64,000 bases of DNA from [Enterobacter] lignolyticus SCF1 (GTDB lineage: Bacteria; Pseudomonadota; Gammaproteobacteria; Enterobacterales; Enterobacteriaceae). Location: NCBI RefSeq assembly GCF_000164865.1, contig NC_014618.1, positions 3,224,001-3,288,000 on the forward strand, written 5' to 3'. The notes below the pieces were generated by a model. The model did no database searches. It was not told the DNA's origin and was given only the letters and a program-made list of their open reading frames with translations. A program made the translations under genes and the position numbers. Below, one piece after another: positions 27,828 through 36,340 of this stretch (position 1 is its first letter; the number at the start of each line of letters is the position of its first letter).

Positions 27828-28304
27828 ATGAAAATCAGCAGTCATGATATACAGGACGGCGCCACGCTGCCCAACCGCCAGGTGTTCAACGGCATGGGCT
27901 ACAGCGGCGACAATATTTCCCCGCATCTCGCCTGGGACGAGGTGCCTGCCGGCACCAAAAGCTTTGTCGTCACCTGTTACGATCCCGATGCGCCGACCGG
28001 CTCCGGCTGGTGGCACTGGGTGGTGGTGAATCTGCCGGCGGATACCCGCGAGCTGCCGGAAGGCGCGGGCTCAGGGATTGCGCCGCTGCCCGCGGGGGCG
28101 CTACAGACGCGCACCGATTTTGGTCAGGCCGGCTACGGCGGTTCCGCCCCGCCCAAAGGCGAAAGGCACCGCTATATCTTTACGGTGCATGCGCTGGATG
28201 TGGCGAAGCTGGACGTTGACGAAGACGCCAGCGGCGCGATGGTCGGCTTCAACGTGCATTTCCATTCGCTGGACAGCGCGTCGATAACCGCGCTGTTTAA
28301 CTAA
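27828..28304 (+). CDS. ybhB: phosphatidylethanolamine-binding (PEBP) family protein YbhB
   Basis: A 158-residue PEBP/RKIP-fold protein with the ligand-site motifs YDPDAPTGSGWWHWVV and YGGSAPPKGERHRYIF. Same length as E. coli YbhB, cytoplasmic (no signal peptide), biochemical role unsettled. RBS GAGG precedes ATG 27828. It may be read through from bioA, 43 bases upstream, and ends in a shared terminator. Confidence 0.94.
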   Translation: MKISSHDIQDGATLPNRQVFNGMGYSGDNISPHLAWDEVPAGTKSFVVTCYDPDAPTGSGWWHWVVVNLPADTRELPEGAGSGIAPLPAGALQTRTDFGQAGYGGSAPPKGERHRYIFTVHALDVAKLDVDEDASGAMVGFNVHFHSLDSASITALFN

Positions 28305-28314
28305 GACGCCGTCA

Positions 28315-28338
28315 ATCCCCGCCTGAAACGGCGGGGAT
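28315..28338. terminator. terminator-like hairpin between ybhB and hutT
   Basis: ATCCCCGCC (28315-28323) pairs with GGCGGGGAT (28330-28338) around TGAAAC, between converging genes. The flanking T-tract is weak. Confidence 0.65.
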
Positions 28339-28345
28339 ATTTACC

Positions 28346-29737
28346 TCACTCCGTCACCGCAACGGTCACGTTTTTCTTCACCCGCGCGTACCACACCACC
28401 GTCAGCAGCGCCAGCCAGACCAGCCCGGCGATAAGCGCTATCCGCGTCTCTTCAAACATGCCCATCACCGCGATCACCACGCCCATAAACAGCAGGGTCA
28501 GCAGCGGCGCCACCGGCCACAGCGGCACCGGGAATTCAATCGTCTGGCGCGCTTGCGCCGACAGGCCGCGGCGCATGGAGAAATGCGCCAGCAGGATCAT
28601 AATCCACACCCACACGGTGGCAAACGCCGCCAGCGAGGCGATCAGCACGAAGATCTGCTCCGGCATCAGATAGTTCAGCACCACTGCCGCCATCAGCGCT
28701 GCGCCCATTACCACCACCGTCATCCACGGCACGCCGTTGCTGGCGATGCGCTGGAAGCTTTTCGGCGCCATCCCCTCTTTCGCCATGCCGTACATCATGC
28801 GGCCCGCGCCAAAGATGTCGCTGTTGATGGCCGAAATGCTGGCGCTGATGACGATGAGATTGAGAACATTGGCCGCCGACGGAATGCCAAGGCCGCTGAA
28901 GATCAGCACAAACGGACTGCCCTGCTGGCCAAAGCTGTTCCACGGAAAAATCGCCATCAGCACCGCCAGCGTGCAGACGTAGAACAGCACGATACGCAGC
29001 GGGATGGTGTTAATCGCCTGCGGGATCACCTTCTTCGGGTTCTGCGCTTCGGCCGCCGTCACGCCGATAATCTCCACGCCGCCAAAGGCGAACATCACGA
29101 TGCCAAGCGACGCCACCACGCCCTGCCAGCCGTTCGGCGCAAAACCGCCGTGGCTCCACAGGTTCTCAAGGCCCGTCGCCGGGAACGCGTGGCCAAAGCC
29201 GAAGAAGATAATACCGGCCCCGGCAATCATCATGGCGATAATCGCCACCACCTTAATTAACGACAGCCAGAACTCCATCTCGCCGAAAAAGCGCACGTGG
29301 CACAGGTTCATGGCGGCGATAAAGCAGATGATGCTCATCACCCAGATCCAGCGCGGCACATCGGGATACCATAGCCCCATGTAAATGCCGAAGGCGGTGA
29401 CATCGGCAAGCGCGACGATCACCATCTCAAAGGTATAGGTCCAGCCGGTGATAAAGCCCGCCAGCGGCCCGAGATACTGCCGGGCGTAGCTGCCGAACGA
29501 ACCGGAAACGGGGTTGCGTACCGCCATTTCCCCCAGCGCGCGCATGACGATAAAAACCGCCGCGCCACCGATGAGATAGGCCAGCAGCACCGCCGGGCCT
29601 GCGGCCTGAATTGCGGCCGCCGAGCCGTAAAACAGCCCGGTGCCGATGGCGGAACCGAGCGCGATAAAGCGGATGTGCCGGGCGTTAAGCCCGCGCAGCA
29701 GGTGAGGCTTTTGTTGCGATTGTGGTTGTTGTTGCAT
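28346..29737 (-). CDS. amino acid permease, probable histidine transporter of the hut operon
   Basis: A 463-residue APC-superfamily (AAT family, ProY/HutT-like) permease with 12 membrane segments. The conserved first-helix signature is ALGSAIGTGLFYGSA, followed by EMAVRNPVSGSFGSYA and FAFGGVEIIGVTAAEA. It lies 98 bases downstream of hutH on the same strand, so histidine or urocanate uptake is the likely role, inferred from position. A hutT-type name would be reasonable. Specificity cannot be read from the sequence. Confidence 0.82.
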   Translation of the reverse strand: MQQQPQSQQKPHLLRGLNARHIRFIALGSAIGTGLFYGSAAAIQAAGPAVLLAYLIGGAAVFIVMRALGEMAVRNPVSGSFGSYARQYLGPLAGFITGWTYTFEMVIVALADVTAFGIYMGLWYPDVPRWIWVMSIICFIAAMNLCHVRFFGEMEFWLSLIKVVAIIAMMIAGAGIIFFGFGHAFPATGLENLWSHGGFAPNGWQGVVASLGIVMFAFGGVEIIGVTAAEAQNPKKVIPQAINTIPLRIVLFYVCTLAVLMAIFPWNSFGQQGSPFVLIFSGLGIPSAANVLNLIVISASISAINSDIFGAGRMMYGMAKEGMAPKSFQRIASNGVPWMTVVVMGAALMAAVVLNYLMPEQIFVLIASLAAFATVWVWIMILLAHFSMRRGLSAQARQTIEFPVPLWPVAPLLTLLFMGVVIAVMGMFEETRIALIAGLVWLALLTVVWYARVKKNVTVAVTE

Positions 29738-29835
29738 ACAGAAGTGTCCTGATAGTTTTTATATGACGACAATATGCGCGTAGAACGGCCGGGCGGAGAG
29801 ACTCCACCCGGCGCGGGTACAGAAAACAACAGTGA

Positions 29836-31368
29836 TTAGATCTGGCTTGGCAGTACGGCAGGCAGCAGTCGCGTCAGATGACGCGCCGCCAGAAGCTCGA
29901 TGGCGTTATCGATATCCGGCGCGAAGAAGCGGTCCTGGGTGTAGTGGGACACGCGCTCACGCAGCAGATGGCGCGCCTCTTCCAGCAGCGGGCTGGAGGC
30001 GAGGCCTTCACGCATATCCAGCCCCTGCGCGGCCGCCAGCCACTCCACCGCCAGCACTCCGCGGGTGTTGTCGGCCATCGCCCACAGGCGACGTCCGGCG
30101 GCGGGCGCCATCGAGACGTGGTCTTCCTGGTTTGCCGACGTCGGCAGGCTGTCGACGCTGTGCGGGTGCGCCAGCGCTTTGTTTTCGCTCGCCAGCGCCG
30201 CCGCGGTCACCTGGGCTATCATAAAGCCGGAGTTCACGCCGCCGTTTTTCACGAGGAACGGCGGCAGCTGCGACATATGGCTGTCCATCATCAGCGCGAT
30301 ACGACGCTCGGACAGCGAGCCGATTTCGGCAATCGCCAGCGCGATGTTATCCGCCGCCATCGCCACCGGCTCCGCGTGGAAGTTACCGCCGGAAATCACC
30401 TCATTTTCGCTGGCGAACACCAGCGGATTGTCGGAGACCGCGTTCGCTTCCGCCAGCAGCACTTCTGCCGCCTGGCGCAGCTGCGTCAGGCAGGCGCCCA
30501 TCACCTGCGGCTGACAGCGCAGGGAGTACGGATCCTGCACCTTATTGCAGTTGTGGTGCGACTGTGAAATCGCGCTGTCGTCGGTCAGCACATGGCGATA
30601 GAGCGCCGCGGCGTCAATCTGCCCGCGCTGGCCGCGCGCGTCATGAATGCGCGCATCGAACGGACGGCGCGAGCCAAGGGCGGCTTCGGTCGTCAGCGCG
30701 CCGCACACCACCGCCGAGGCGAACAGATCTTCGCCTTCAAACAGGCCACGCAGGGCAAACGCAGTGGACGCCTGGGTGCCGTTCAGCAGCGCCAGACCCT
30801 CTTTTGCCGCCAGCGTGATCGGCTGCAGACCGGCCTTACTCAGCGCCTCGGTCGCCGGCATCCACTTGCCGTCAAAACGCGCCTTTCCTTCACCCAGCAG
30901 CGTCAGCGACATATGCGCCAGCGGCGCCAGGTCGCCGGACGCGCCGACGGAGCCTTTGGCCGGGATCCACGGCGTAACGCCTTTGTTCACCAGCTGGATC
31001 AGCGCCTGTATCACGCTCAGACGAATGCCGGAGAAACCGCGGGCGAGGCTGTTGATCTTCAGCACCATGATCAGCCGCGCCATATCGTCATCCAGCGGTT
31101 CGCCAACGCCCGCCGCGTGGGACAGCACCAGCGAACGCTGCAGGTTTTCCAGATCTTCCGTCGAAATACGGGTTTGCGCCAGCAGGCCAAAACCGGTATT
31201 GATGCCGTACGCGGTACGCCCTTCGGCGAGAATGGCGTTGACGCAGGCAACGCTCTCATCGATGGCGGCGAACGCGCACTCATCAAGCGTGATCTGCGCC
31301 GGATGGCTGTAGATCTCGCGCAGCTGCGCCAGGCTCAGTTGACCAGGAATCAGTGTAACGTTTTTCAT
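29836..31368 (-). CDS. hutH: histidine ammonia-lyase HutH
   Basis: A 510-residue enzyme deaminating histidine to urocanate. The MIO prosthetic group forms from the Ala-Ser-Gly of GSVGASGDLAPLAHM; other conserved blocks are YGINTGFGLLA, QDPYSLRCQPQVMG and SDNPLVF. Start ATG 31366-31368 overlaps the hutU stop by 4 bases (ATGA). Second gene of the hutUH-permease operon. Confidence 0.97.
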   Translation of the reverse strand: MKNVTLIPGQLSLAQLREIYSHPAQITLDECAFAAIDESVACVNAILAEGRTAYGINTGFGLLAQTRISTEDLENLQRSLVLSHAAGVGEPLDDDMARLIMVLKINSLARGFSGIRLSVIQALIQLVNKGVTPWIPAKGSVGASGDLAPLAHMSLTLLGEGKARFDGKWMPATEALSKAGLQPITLAAKEGLALLNGTQASTAFALRGLFEGEDLFASAVVCGALTTEAALGSRRPFDARIHDARGQRGQIDAAALYRHVLTDDSAISQSHHNCNKVQDPYSLRCQPQVMGACLTQLRQAAEVLLAEANAVSDNPLVFASENEVISGGNFHAEPVAMAADNIALAIAEIGSLSERRIALMMDSHMSQLPPFLVKNGGVNSGFMIAQVTAAALASENKALAHPHSVDSLPTSANQEDHVSMAPAAGRRLWAMADNTRGVLAVEWLAAAQGLDMREGLASSPLLEEARHLLRERVSHYTQDRFFAPDIDNAIELLAARHLTRLLPAVLPSQI

Positions 31369-33053
31369 TTAGCGTGCCCTTGCGTTGCTGCTACCATCGG
31401 AAGATTCAGTCCCTGCTCTGCTGCGCACTCAATCGCAATCTCATAACCCGCATCGGCGTGGCGCATGACGCCGGTCGCCGGGTCGTTATGCAGCACGCGG
31501 GCGATACGCGCCGCGGCCTCATCGGTGCCGTCGCAGACGATAACCATACCAGAGTGCTGGGAGAAGCCCATCCCTACGCCGCCGCCGTGATGCAGCGACA
31601 CCCAGGTCGCGCCGCTGGCGGTGTTCAGCAGGGCGTTAAGCAGCGGCCAGTCGGAGACCGCGTCAGAACCGTCGCGCATGGCTTCAGTTTCACGGTTCGG
31701 GCTGGCGACCGAGCCGGAGTCAAGGTGGTCGCGACCGATTACGATCGGCGCGGAGACTTCGCCGCTGCGCACCATTTCGTTAAACGCCAGGCCCAGCTTT
31801 TGACGCCACTCCAGCCCCACCCAGCAGATACGCGCCGGCAGGCCCTGGAAGCTGATGCGCTCGCGGGCCATATCCAGCCAGTGATGCAGATGCTTGTCGT
31901 CTTTGATTATCTCTTTGACCTTAGCGTCGGTCTTATAAATATCCTGCGGATCGCCGGAGAGCGCGACCCAGCGGAACGGGCCGATACCGCGGCAGAACAG
32001 CGGGCGAATATAGGCCGGTACGAAGCCCGGGAAGTCGAACGCGTTGTCGACGCCCATCTCCTTCGCCATCTGGCGGATGTTGTTGCCGTAGTCAAACGTC
32101 GGCACGCCCATCTCGCTGAAGGCCAGCATCGCCTGAACGTGCTCGGCCATAGAACGTTTCGCCGCCAGAATCGTCCCCTGCGGATCGGATTCGGCTTTCG
32201 CCTGATACTCTTCCCAGCTCCAGCCTTTCGGCAGGTAGCCGTGCAGCGGATCGTGGGCGCTGGTCTGGTCGGTGACCATATCCGGGCGCACGCCGCGTTT
32301 TACCAGCTCCGGCACAATGTCAGCCGCGTTGCCGCACAGAGCGATAGACACCGCGCGGCCTTCGGCGGTGTATTTCTTAATGCGCGCCAGCGCATCGTCC
32401 AGCGACGTGGCCTGCTCGTCGACATAGCGGGTACGCAGACGGAAATCGATACGGCTCTGCTGGCATTCGATGTTCAGTGAGCATGCGCCCGCCAGCGTCG
32501 CCGCCAGCGGCTGCGCGCCGCCCATGCCGCCGAGACCGGCGGTCAGCACCCAGCGCCCCTGCAGGCTGCCTTCATAGTGCTGACGGCCCGCTTCGACGAA
32601 GGTTTCGTAGGTGCCCTGCACGATCCCCTGGCTGCCGATGTAGATCCAGCTGCCCGCAGTCATCTGGCCGTACATCGCCAGCCCTTTGGCGTCGAGCTCG
32701 TTAAAATGTTCCCAGGTCGCCCAGTGCGGCACCAGGTTAGAGTTGGCGATCAGCACGCGCGGGGCGTTTTCATGGGTTTTGAACACGCCGACCGGTTTGC
32801 CGGACTGCACCAGCAGGGTCTCATCGCTTTCCAGCTTTTTCAGCGCGTTCACAATGGCGTCATAACATTCCCAGTTGCGCGCCGCGCGTCCGATACCGCC
32901 GTACACCACCAGCTCATGCGGATTTTCGGCCACATCCGGATCGAGGTTGTTCATTAACATACGCAGCGGCGCTTCGGTTAACCAGCTTTTCGCGTTCAGC
33001 GTGGTGCCACGCGGCGCGCGTACATCAAGCTTGCGGTATTTGCTTTGCGACAT
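31365..33053 (-). CDS. hutU: urocanate hydratase HutU
   Basis: A 562-residue urocanase that uses tightly bound NAD+ as electrophile to hydrate urocanate to imidazolonepropionate. Conserved blocks include LTAGLGGMGGAQPLA (NAD binding), FDYGNNIRQ, FCRGIGPFRWVALSGDP and WVSLHHGGGVGMG. ATG 33051-33053 (MSQSKYRKLDVRAPRG) follows GGAG at the right distance. First gene of its operon, with a HutC-type operator about 50 bases upstream. Confidence 0.97.
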   Translation of the reverse strand: MSQSKYRKLDVRAPRGTTLNAKSWLTEAPLRMLMNNLDPDVAENPHELVVYGGIGRAARNWECYDAIVNALKKLESDETLLVQSGKPVGVFKTHENAPRVLIANSNLVPHWATWEHFNELDAKGLAMYGQMTAGSWIYIGSQGIVQGTYETFVEAGRQHYEGSLQGRWVLTAGLGGMGGAQPLAATLAGACSLNIECQQSRIDFRLRTRYVDEQATSLDDALARIKKYTAEGRAVSIALCGNAADIVPELVKRGVRPDMVTDQTSAHDPLHGYLPKGWSWEEYQAKAESDPQGTILAAKRSMAEHVQAMLAFSEMGVPTFDYGNNIRQMAKEMGVDNAFDFPGFVPAYIRPLFCRGIGPFRWVALSGDPQDIYKTDAKVKEIIKDDKHLHHWLDMARERISFQGLPARICWVGLEWRQKLGLAFNEMVRSGEVSAPIVIGRDHLDSGSVASPNRETEAMRDGSDAVSDWPLLNALLNTASGATWVSLHHGGGVGMGFSQHSGMVIVCDGTDEAAARIARVLHNDPATGVMRHADAGYEIAIECAAEQGLNLPMVAATQGHAK

Positions 33054-33099
33054 CGGAGTTTCTCCTGACAATTAACGGTGTTTACGTAGATACATATAC

Positions 33100-33111
33100 T
33101 TGTCTATACAA
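33100..33111 (-). promoter_or_regulatory. putative HutC operator of hutUH
   Basis: TTGTCTATACAA (near-palindrome; complement TTGTATAGACAA) sits 47-58 bases before hutU. Eleven bases of the complement (TTGTATAGACA) recur upstream of hutI. GntR/HutC regulators typically bind TTGTATATACAA-like sites. Confidence 0.75.
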
Positions 33112-33158
33112 CCATGCGCAAGTCAGGATTTAACAGAAATGATACAATTTTGTTATAT

Positions 33159-33188
33159 TGCGTCAGCAATCACGCTTTTGCTGACGCA
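33159..33188 (-). terminator. hairpin after hutC, likely terminator
   Basis: TGCGTCAGCAA (33159-33169) and TTGCTGACGCA (33178-33188) form a perfect 11-bp stem with an 8-base loop just past the hutC stop. The following minus-strand sequence is AT-rich but lacks a long U-run. Confidence 0.6.
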
Positions 33189-33194
33189 GGGGGC

Positions 33195-33917
33195 TCAGGA
33201 CGTGAAGTGGCCCTGCAGGCGATAGCGCGCGCCGGGGAACAGCAGGCGGGCGTGGGAAACAATATGCGAAGTGGACCAGGTACGGCGAAGAATGCGCAGG
33301 CACGGCTCGTGCTCATGGATGTGCAACAACCGGCACTCCTCGGCGGTGGCTTTCACCGCCTCCACAATGTGCTCCCCTTCCGTCAGCGGCGCAATCAGCG
33401 ACAGATAGGCGTGCGGCGTGGTGGCGGTGTAATCCTGCTGCAGATAGGCGGGAACCACTTCCGCATTGACGCAGCGGTCCTCTATCTGCACCGGGATGTC
33501 GTTTTCATAATGCACCATCAGCGAATGGTAGATGCGGGTTCCTTCCGCTACGCCGAGCGCCGTCGCCTGGTTCGCGTCGGCGCGAGTCTCCTCCAGCATT
33601 AACACCTCGCAGCGGTGCGTATGCTGGCGGCTGGCGATTTCGTCGGCAATGCTGTGAATTTCAAACAGCGCTGACTGGCCCTTCGGCTCGGCGACAAAGG
33701 TGCCGACGCCCTGCAAACGCACCAGCAATCCCTCATCCGTCAGCTCACGCAGCGCACGGTTAACGGTCATGCGGCTGAAGCCAAACTGCGCCACCAGCCC
33801 CGCTTCCGAAGGAATGCGATCGTGAGGACGCCACACGCCGGCGGCAATATTGTCGCTGATGACCTGTTTGACCTTCTCATAGAACGGCGCCGGTGCGCCG
33901 GAACGGGATGAAAACAT
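33195..33917 (-). CDS. hutC: histidine utilization repressor HutC (GntR family)
   Basis: A 240-residue GntR/HutC-type repressor. The N-terminal winged helix includes RIPSEAGLVAQFGFSRMTVNRAL (about 40-62); the C-terminal UTRA domain binds urocanate, the known inducer of hut genes. It is the last gene of hutIGC, so it is autoregulated through the hutI operator. Both hut promoters carry the matching TTGTATAGACA motif. Confidence 0.95.
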   Translation of the reverse strand: MFSSRSGAPAPFYEKVKQVISDNIAAGVWRPHDRIPSEAGLVAQFGFSRMTVNRALRELTDEGLLVRLQGVGTFVAEPKGQSALFEIHSIADEIASRQHTHRCEVLMLEETRADANQATALGVAEGTRIYHSLMVHYENDIPVQIEDRCVNAEVVPAYLQQDYTATTPHAYLSLIAPLTEGEHIVEAVKATAEECRLLHIHEHEPCLRILRRTWSTSHIVSHARLLFPGARYRLQGHFTS

Positions 33918-33935
33918 GTGTTTGGTCCTTTCGTG

Positions 33936-34898
33936 TTAATCCTGACGCCATTCGTGGACGATTTGCCAGGCAAGACGGGCCGCCGTTCGCGCCCCCTGGC
34001 CATCGCGATCGTAGTGTGGATTAAACTCTACCAGATCGACCGCCTGAAGTTTGCCGCTGCGACACAACGGCGCAATGATACCCATCAACGTCGCGAAAGG
34101 CACGCCCAGCGCCGCAGGCGCGGATACGGCGGGCATCTCCCAGGCGGGCATGACGTCCAGATCGATGGTCAGGTAGATACGGTCATGGCTCTCGATCACC
34201 CGCCGCAGATCCGCCGCAAGCCCGGTATCACGGGAGTCCAGCAGCGTTAAATCCTCCAGCACCGTCACGTTACGACGCGCCGCCTCCTGCCACAGCGCCT
34301 GGGTGTTCGCCGCCCGGCTCGCGCCGTAGCAGGTATAGCTAAACGCCCTGCCCTGCGCCTCACAGTGCAGCGCCAACTGGCGAAACGGCGTACCGGAGGT
34401 CGCAACCGACGCCTGGCGCAGATCGAGATGCGCGTCGAGGTTAACGATCGCCACCCGCTCGTTGGGGAACGCATCCAGCACGCCCGCGCCGTGCCCGTAG
34501 GCCGTTTCGTGCCCGCCGCCAAAGACCAGCGTACGCATGTTCGCCTGCTGGCAGGCGATGACCGCCGCCCGCAGCGCCTGCTGCGCCTCCTCCAGCCGCT
34601 CGCCCTCCACGCGAACAGAGCCCATGTCCACCAGCCGGTCGTGGCCCTCGTGGCTGGCCATATTCGCCAGCGCCTTGCGCAAGACGTCCGGCGCCTGCTG
34701 CGACCCGGTCCGTCCCTGATTGCGTCTGACGCCTTCATCGCACGCAAACCCGAGCAGCGCTATACGCGCCGCGCCGGGCTCCGGGGCGAAGGTTTCGCTG
34801 ACCGTGACGGTCTGAAAAAGCCGTCGGGCGGTCGGCGACTCCGCGCTGTCGTCACGCCCCTGCCAGATATCGCTTGCCGTTGGATGCCACAGTGTCAT
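33936..34898 (-). CDS. hutG: formimidoylglutamase HutG
   Basis: A 320-residue ureohydrolase (arginase/agmatinase fold) hydrolysing N-formimidoyl-glutamate to glutamate and formamide. The binuclear Mn ligands are in VFGGGHETAYGHG, NLDAHLDLR and TIDLDVMPAW. This is the one-step (HutG) end of the enteric pathway. ATG 34896-34898 overlaps the hutI stop by 4 bases. Confidence 0.96.
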   Translation of the reverse strand: MTLWHPTASDIWQGRDDSAESPTARRLFQTVTVSETFAPEPGAARIALLGFACDEGVRRNQGRTGSQQAPDVLRKALANMASHEGHDRLVDMGSVRVEGERLEEAQQALRAAVIACQQANMRTLVFGGGHETAYGHGAGVLDAFPNERVAIVNLDAHLDLRQASVATSGTPFRQLALHCEAQGRAFSYTCYGASRAANTQALWQEAARRNVTVLEDLTLLDSRDTGLAADLRRVIESHDRIYLTIDLDVMPAWEMPAVSAPAALGVPFATLMGIIAPLCRSGKLQAVDLVEFNPHYDRDGQGARTAARLAWQIVHEWRQD

Positions 34899-36121
34899 GC
34901 GCGTACCTCTCCACGAAACACCCGCTGCCAGAGCGGGTTACGACTCGGTTCATAGACCATTTCAACCGGATGCTGCGCATCCCAGATAGCAAAATCGGCG
35001 ACATAGCCCGCCGCCAGCTGGCCGTGGGTATGCTGACGGCCCAGCGCGCGGGCGGCATGCCGCGTGACGCCGGTCCAGGCCTCTTCGGGGGTTAAGCCAA
35101 ACTTCACGCAGGCCATATTCATCGCCAGATGCAGGCTGGCGAAGGGGCTGGTGCCGGGATTAAAATCGGTCGCCACCGCCATCGGCACCTGATACTGGCG
35201 CAGAAGACTGACGGGCGGCTTGCGGGTTTCATTAAGGAAATAGAATGCGCCGGGCAGCAGAACCGCCACGGTGCCTGCGGCCGCCATCGCCGCCACGCCC
35301 GCTTCGTCAAGATACTCGATATGATCGGCGGACAGCCCCTGATAACGGCTGACCAGCTGCGCGCCGCCCTGATCGGAAAGCTGTTCAACATGCCCCTTGA
35401 CCGCCACGCCCAGCGCCTGGGCCTTGCGGAACACGCGCTCCGTCTGCGCTGGCGTAAAGCCGACGTTTTCGCAAAAGGCGTCGACCGCGTCAAAGCGCTG
35501 CGTCTGCCAGAGCGTCGGTAGGATAACGTCGCACACCAGGTCGATATACTCATCCGCGCGGCCTTTATATTCCGGCGGAATGGCATGGGCGGCGAGCAGC
35601 GTCGGGCTAATCTCCACCGCATGCCTGTCGGCAAGCCGTCGGGCGACGTTGAGCATTTTACGCTCGTTCTCAAGGTCCAGCCCGTAGCCGGACTTCACCT
35701 CCAGCGTCGTCACGCCTTCCGCCATCAGGCGCTGCAGCCGCCCTTCCGCCAGCTGCAGCAGCGCATCTTCGCTGCTTTCGCGGGTCGCGCGTACCGTGGC
35801 GTTAATCCCGCCGCCGTTATCGCTGATGGTTTTATACGACACGCCGTTCAGCCGCTGCTCCCACTCCTGCGCCCGGCTACCGGCAAACACCAGATGGGTA
35901 TGGCAGTCAATCAGCCCTGGCGTCACCAGCCGCCCGGCCAGATCCACCGTGCGCCCGACGTGCCCGGCGACGGCGCGCTCCTCAACCAGCCCCGCGATCC
36001 GTCCGTCGCGCACCACCAGCGCGCTCTCCTCAAGCAATCCGTAGGGCCGGGGGTTGCGAGGATCAAAGGTGGCAAACCGGCCGTTGCGCCAGACCACATC
36101 ATCAGCGGTTAATTCAGTCAT
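34895..36121 (-). CDS. hutI: imidazolonepropionase HutI
   Basis: A 408-residue amidohydrolase opening imidazolonepropionate to formimidoylglutamate. Metal ligands are the HxH in LIDCHTHLVFAGSR, His in VKGHVEQLS, and Asp in VATDFNPG; substrate residues lie in VEISPTLLAAHAIPPEY. First gene of hutIGC. A HutC-type operator begins 20 bases upstream of the start. Confidence 0.96.
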   Translation of the reverse strand: MTELTADDVVWRNGRFATFDPRNPRPYGLLEESALVVRDGRIAGLVEERAVAGHVGRTVDLAGRLVTPGLIDCHTHLVFAGSRAQEWEQRLNGVSYKTISDNGGGINATVRATRESSEDALLQLAEGRLQRLMAEGVTTLEVKSGYGLDLENERKMLNVARRLADRHAVEISPTLLAAHAIPPEYKGRADEYIDLVCDVILPTLWQTQRFDAVDAFCENVGFTPAQTERVFRKAQALGVAVKGHVEQLSDQGGAQLVSRYQGLSADHIEYLDEAGVAAMAAAGTVAVLLPGAFYFLNETRKPPVSLLRQYQVPMAVATDFNPGTSPFASLHLAMNMACVKFGLTPEEAWTGVTRHAARALGRQHTHGQLAAGYVADFAIWDAQHPVEMVYEPSRNPLWQRVFRGEVRA

Positions 36122-36141
36122 AAGCGTTCACTTGTCATGGG

Positions 36142-36153
36142 TTGTATAGACAT
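36142..36153 (-). promoter_or_regulatory. putative HutC operator of hutIGC
   Basis: TTGTATAGACAT shares 11 contiguous bases with the complement of the hutUH operator. It lies 20-31 bases before hutI. A TGTGA-N6-GCCAC sequence at 36207-36222 could be a weak CRP site, in line with catabolite control of hut in other enterics. Confidence 0.7.
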
Positions 36154-36260
36154 TTATTGGCATACACCAAAAGATGTCAATAAATTGCAGGCAAATGTTG
36201 TTTATTTGTGACATTTCGCCACTATCGGTTCCCCCGGTAAGCGAACTTTTTCTCACCACC

Positions 36261-36300
36261 GCTTCCCGTTTCGCTCAACTTAGTATAAAAAGGCAGGTTT
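36261..36300. other. lambda attB-like sequence
   Basis: The 15-bp core TTAGTATAAAAAGGC (36280-36294) differs by one base from the complement of the lambda attB core GCTTTTTTATACTAA. The left flank CTTCCCGTTTCGCTCAA (36262-36278) matches the E. coli bacterial flank as I remember it. CAACTTAGT (36277-36285) fits the integrase core-type site CAACTTNNT. It lies between hutI and ybhC, on the gal-bio side expected for att-lambda. No prophage is present; it looks like an empty, ancestral site. Confidence 0.8.
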
Positions 36301-36340
36301 TAGGGACTCATCTTTTTTATTATCATCAGCCTGGAGCATC

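Noticed and set aside
36261..36300. Integrated prophage at the att-lambda-like site
   Set aside because: Only one att site is present, with no phage genes on either side.
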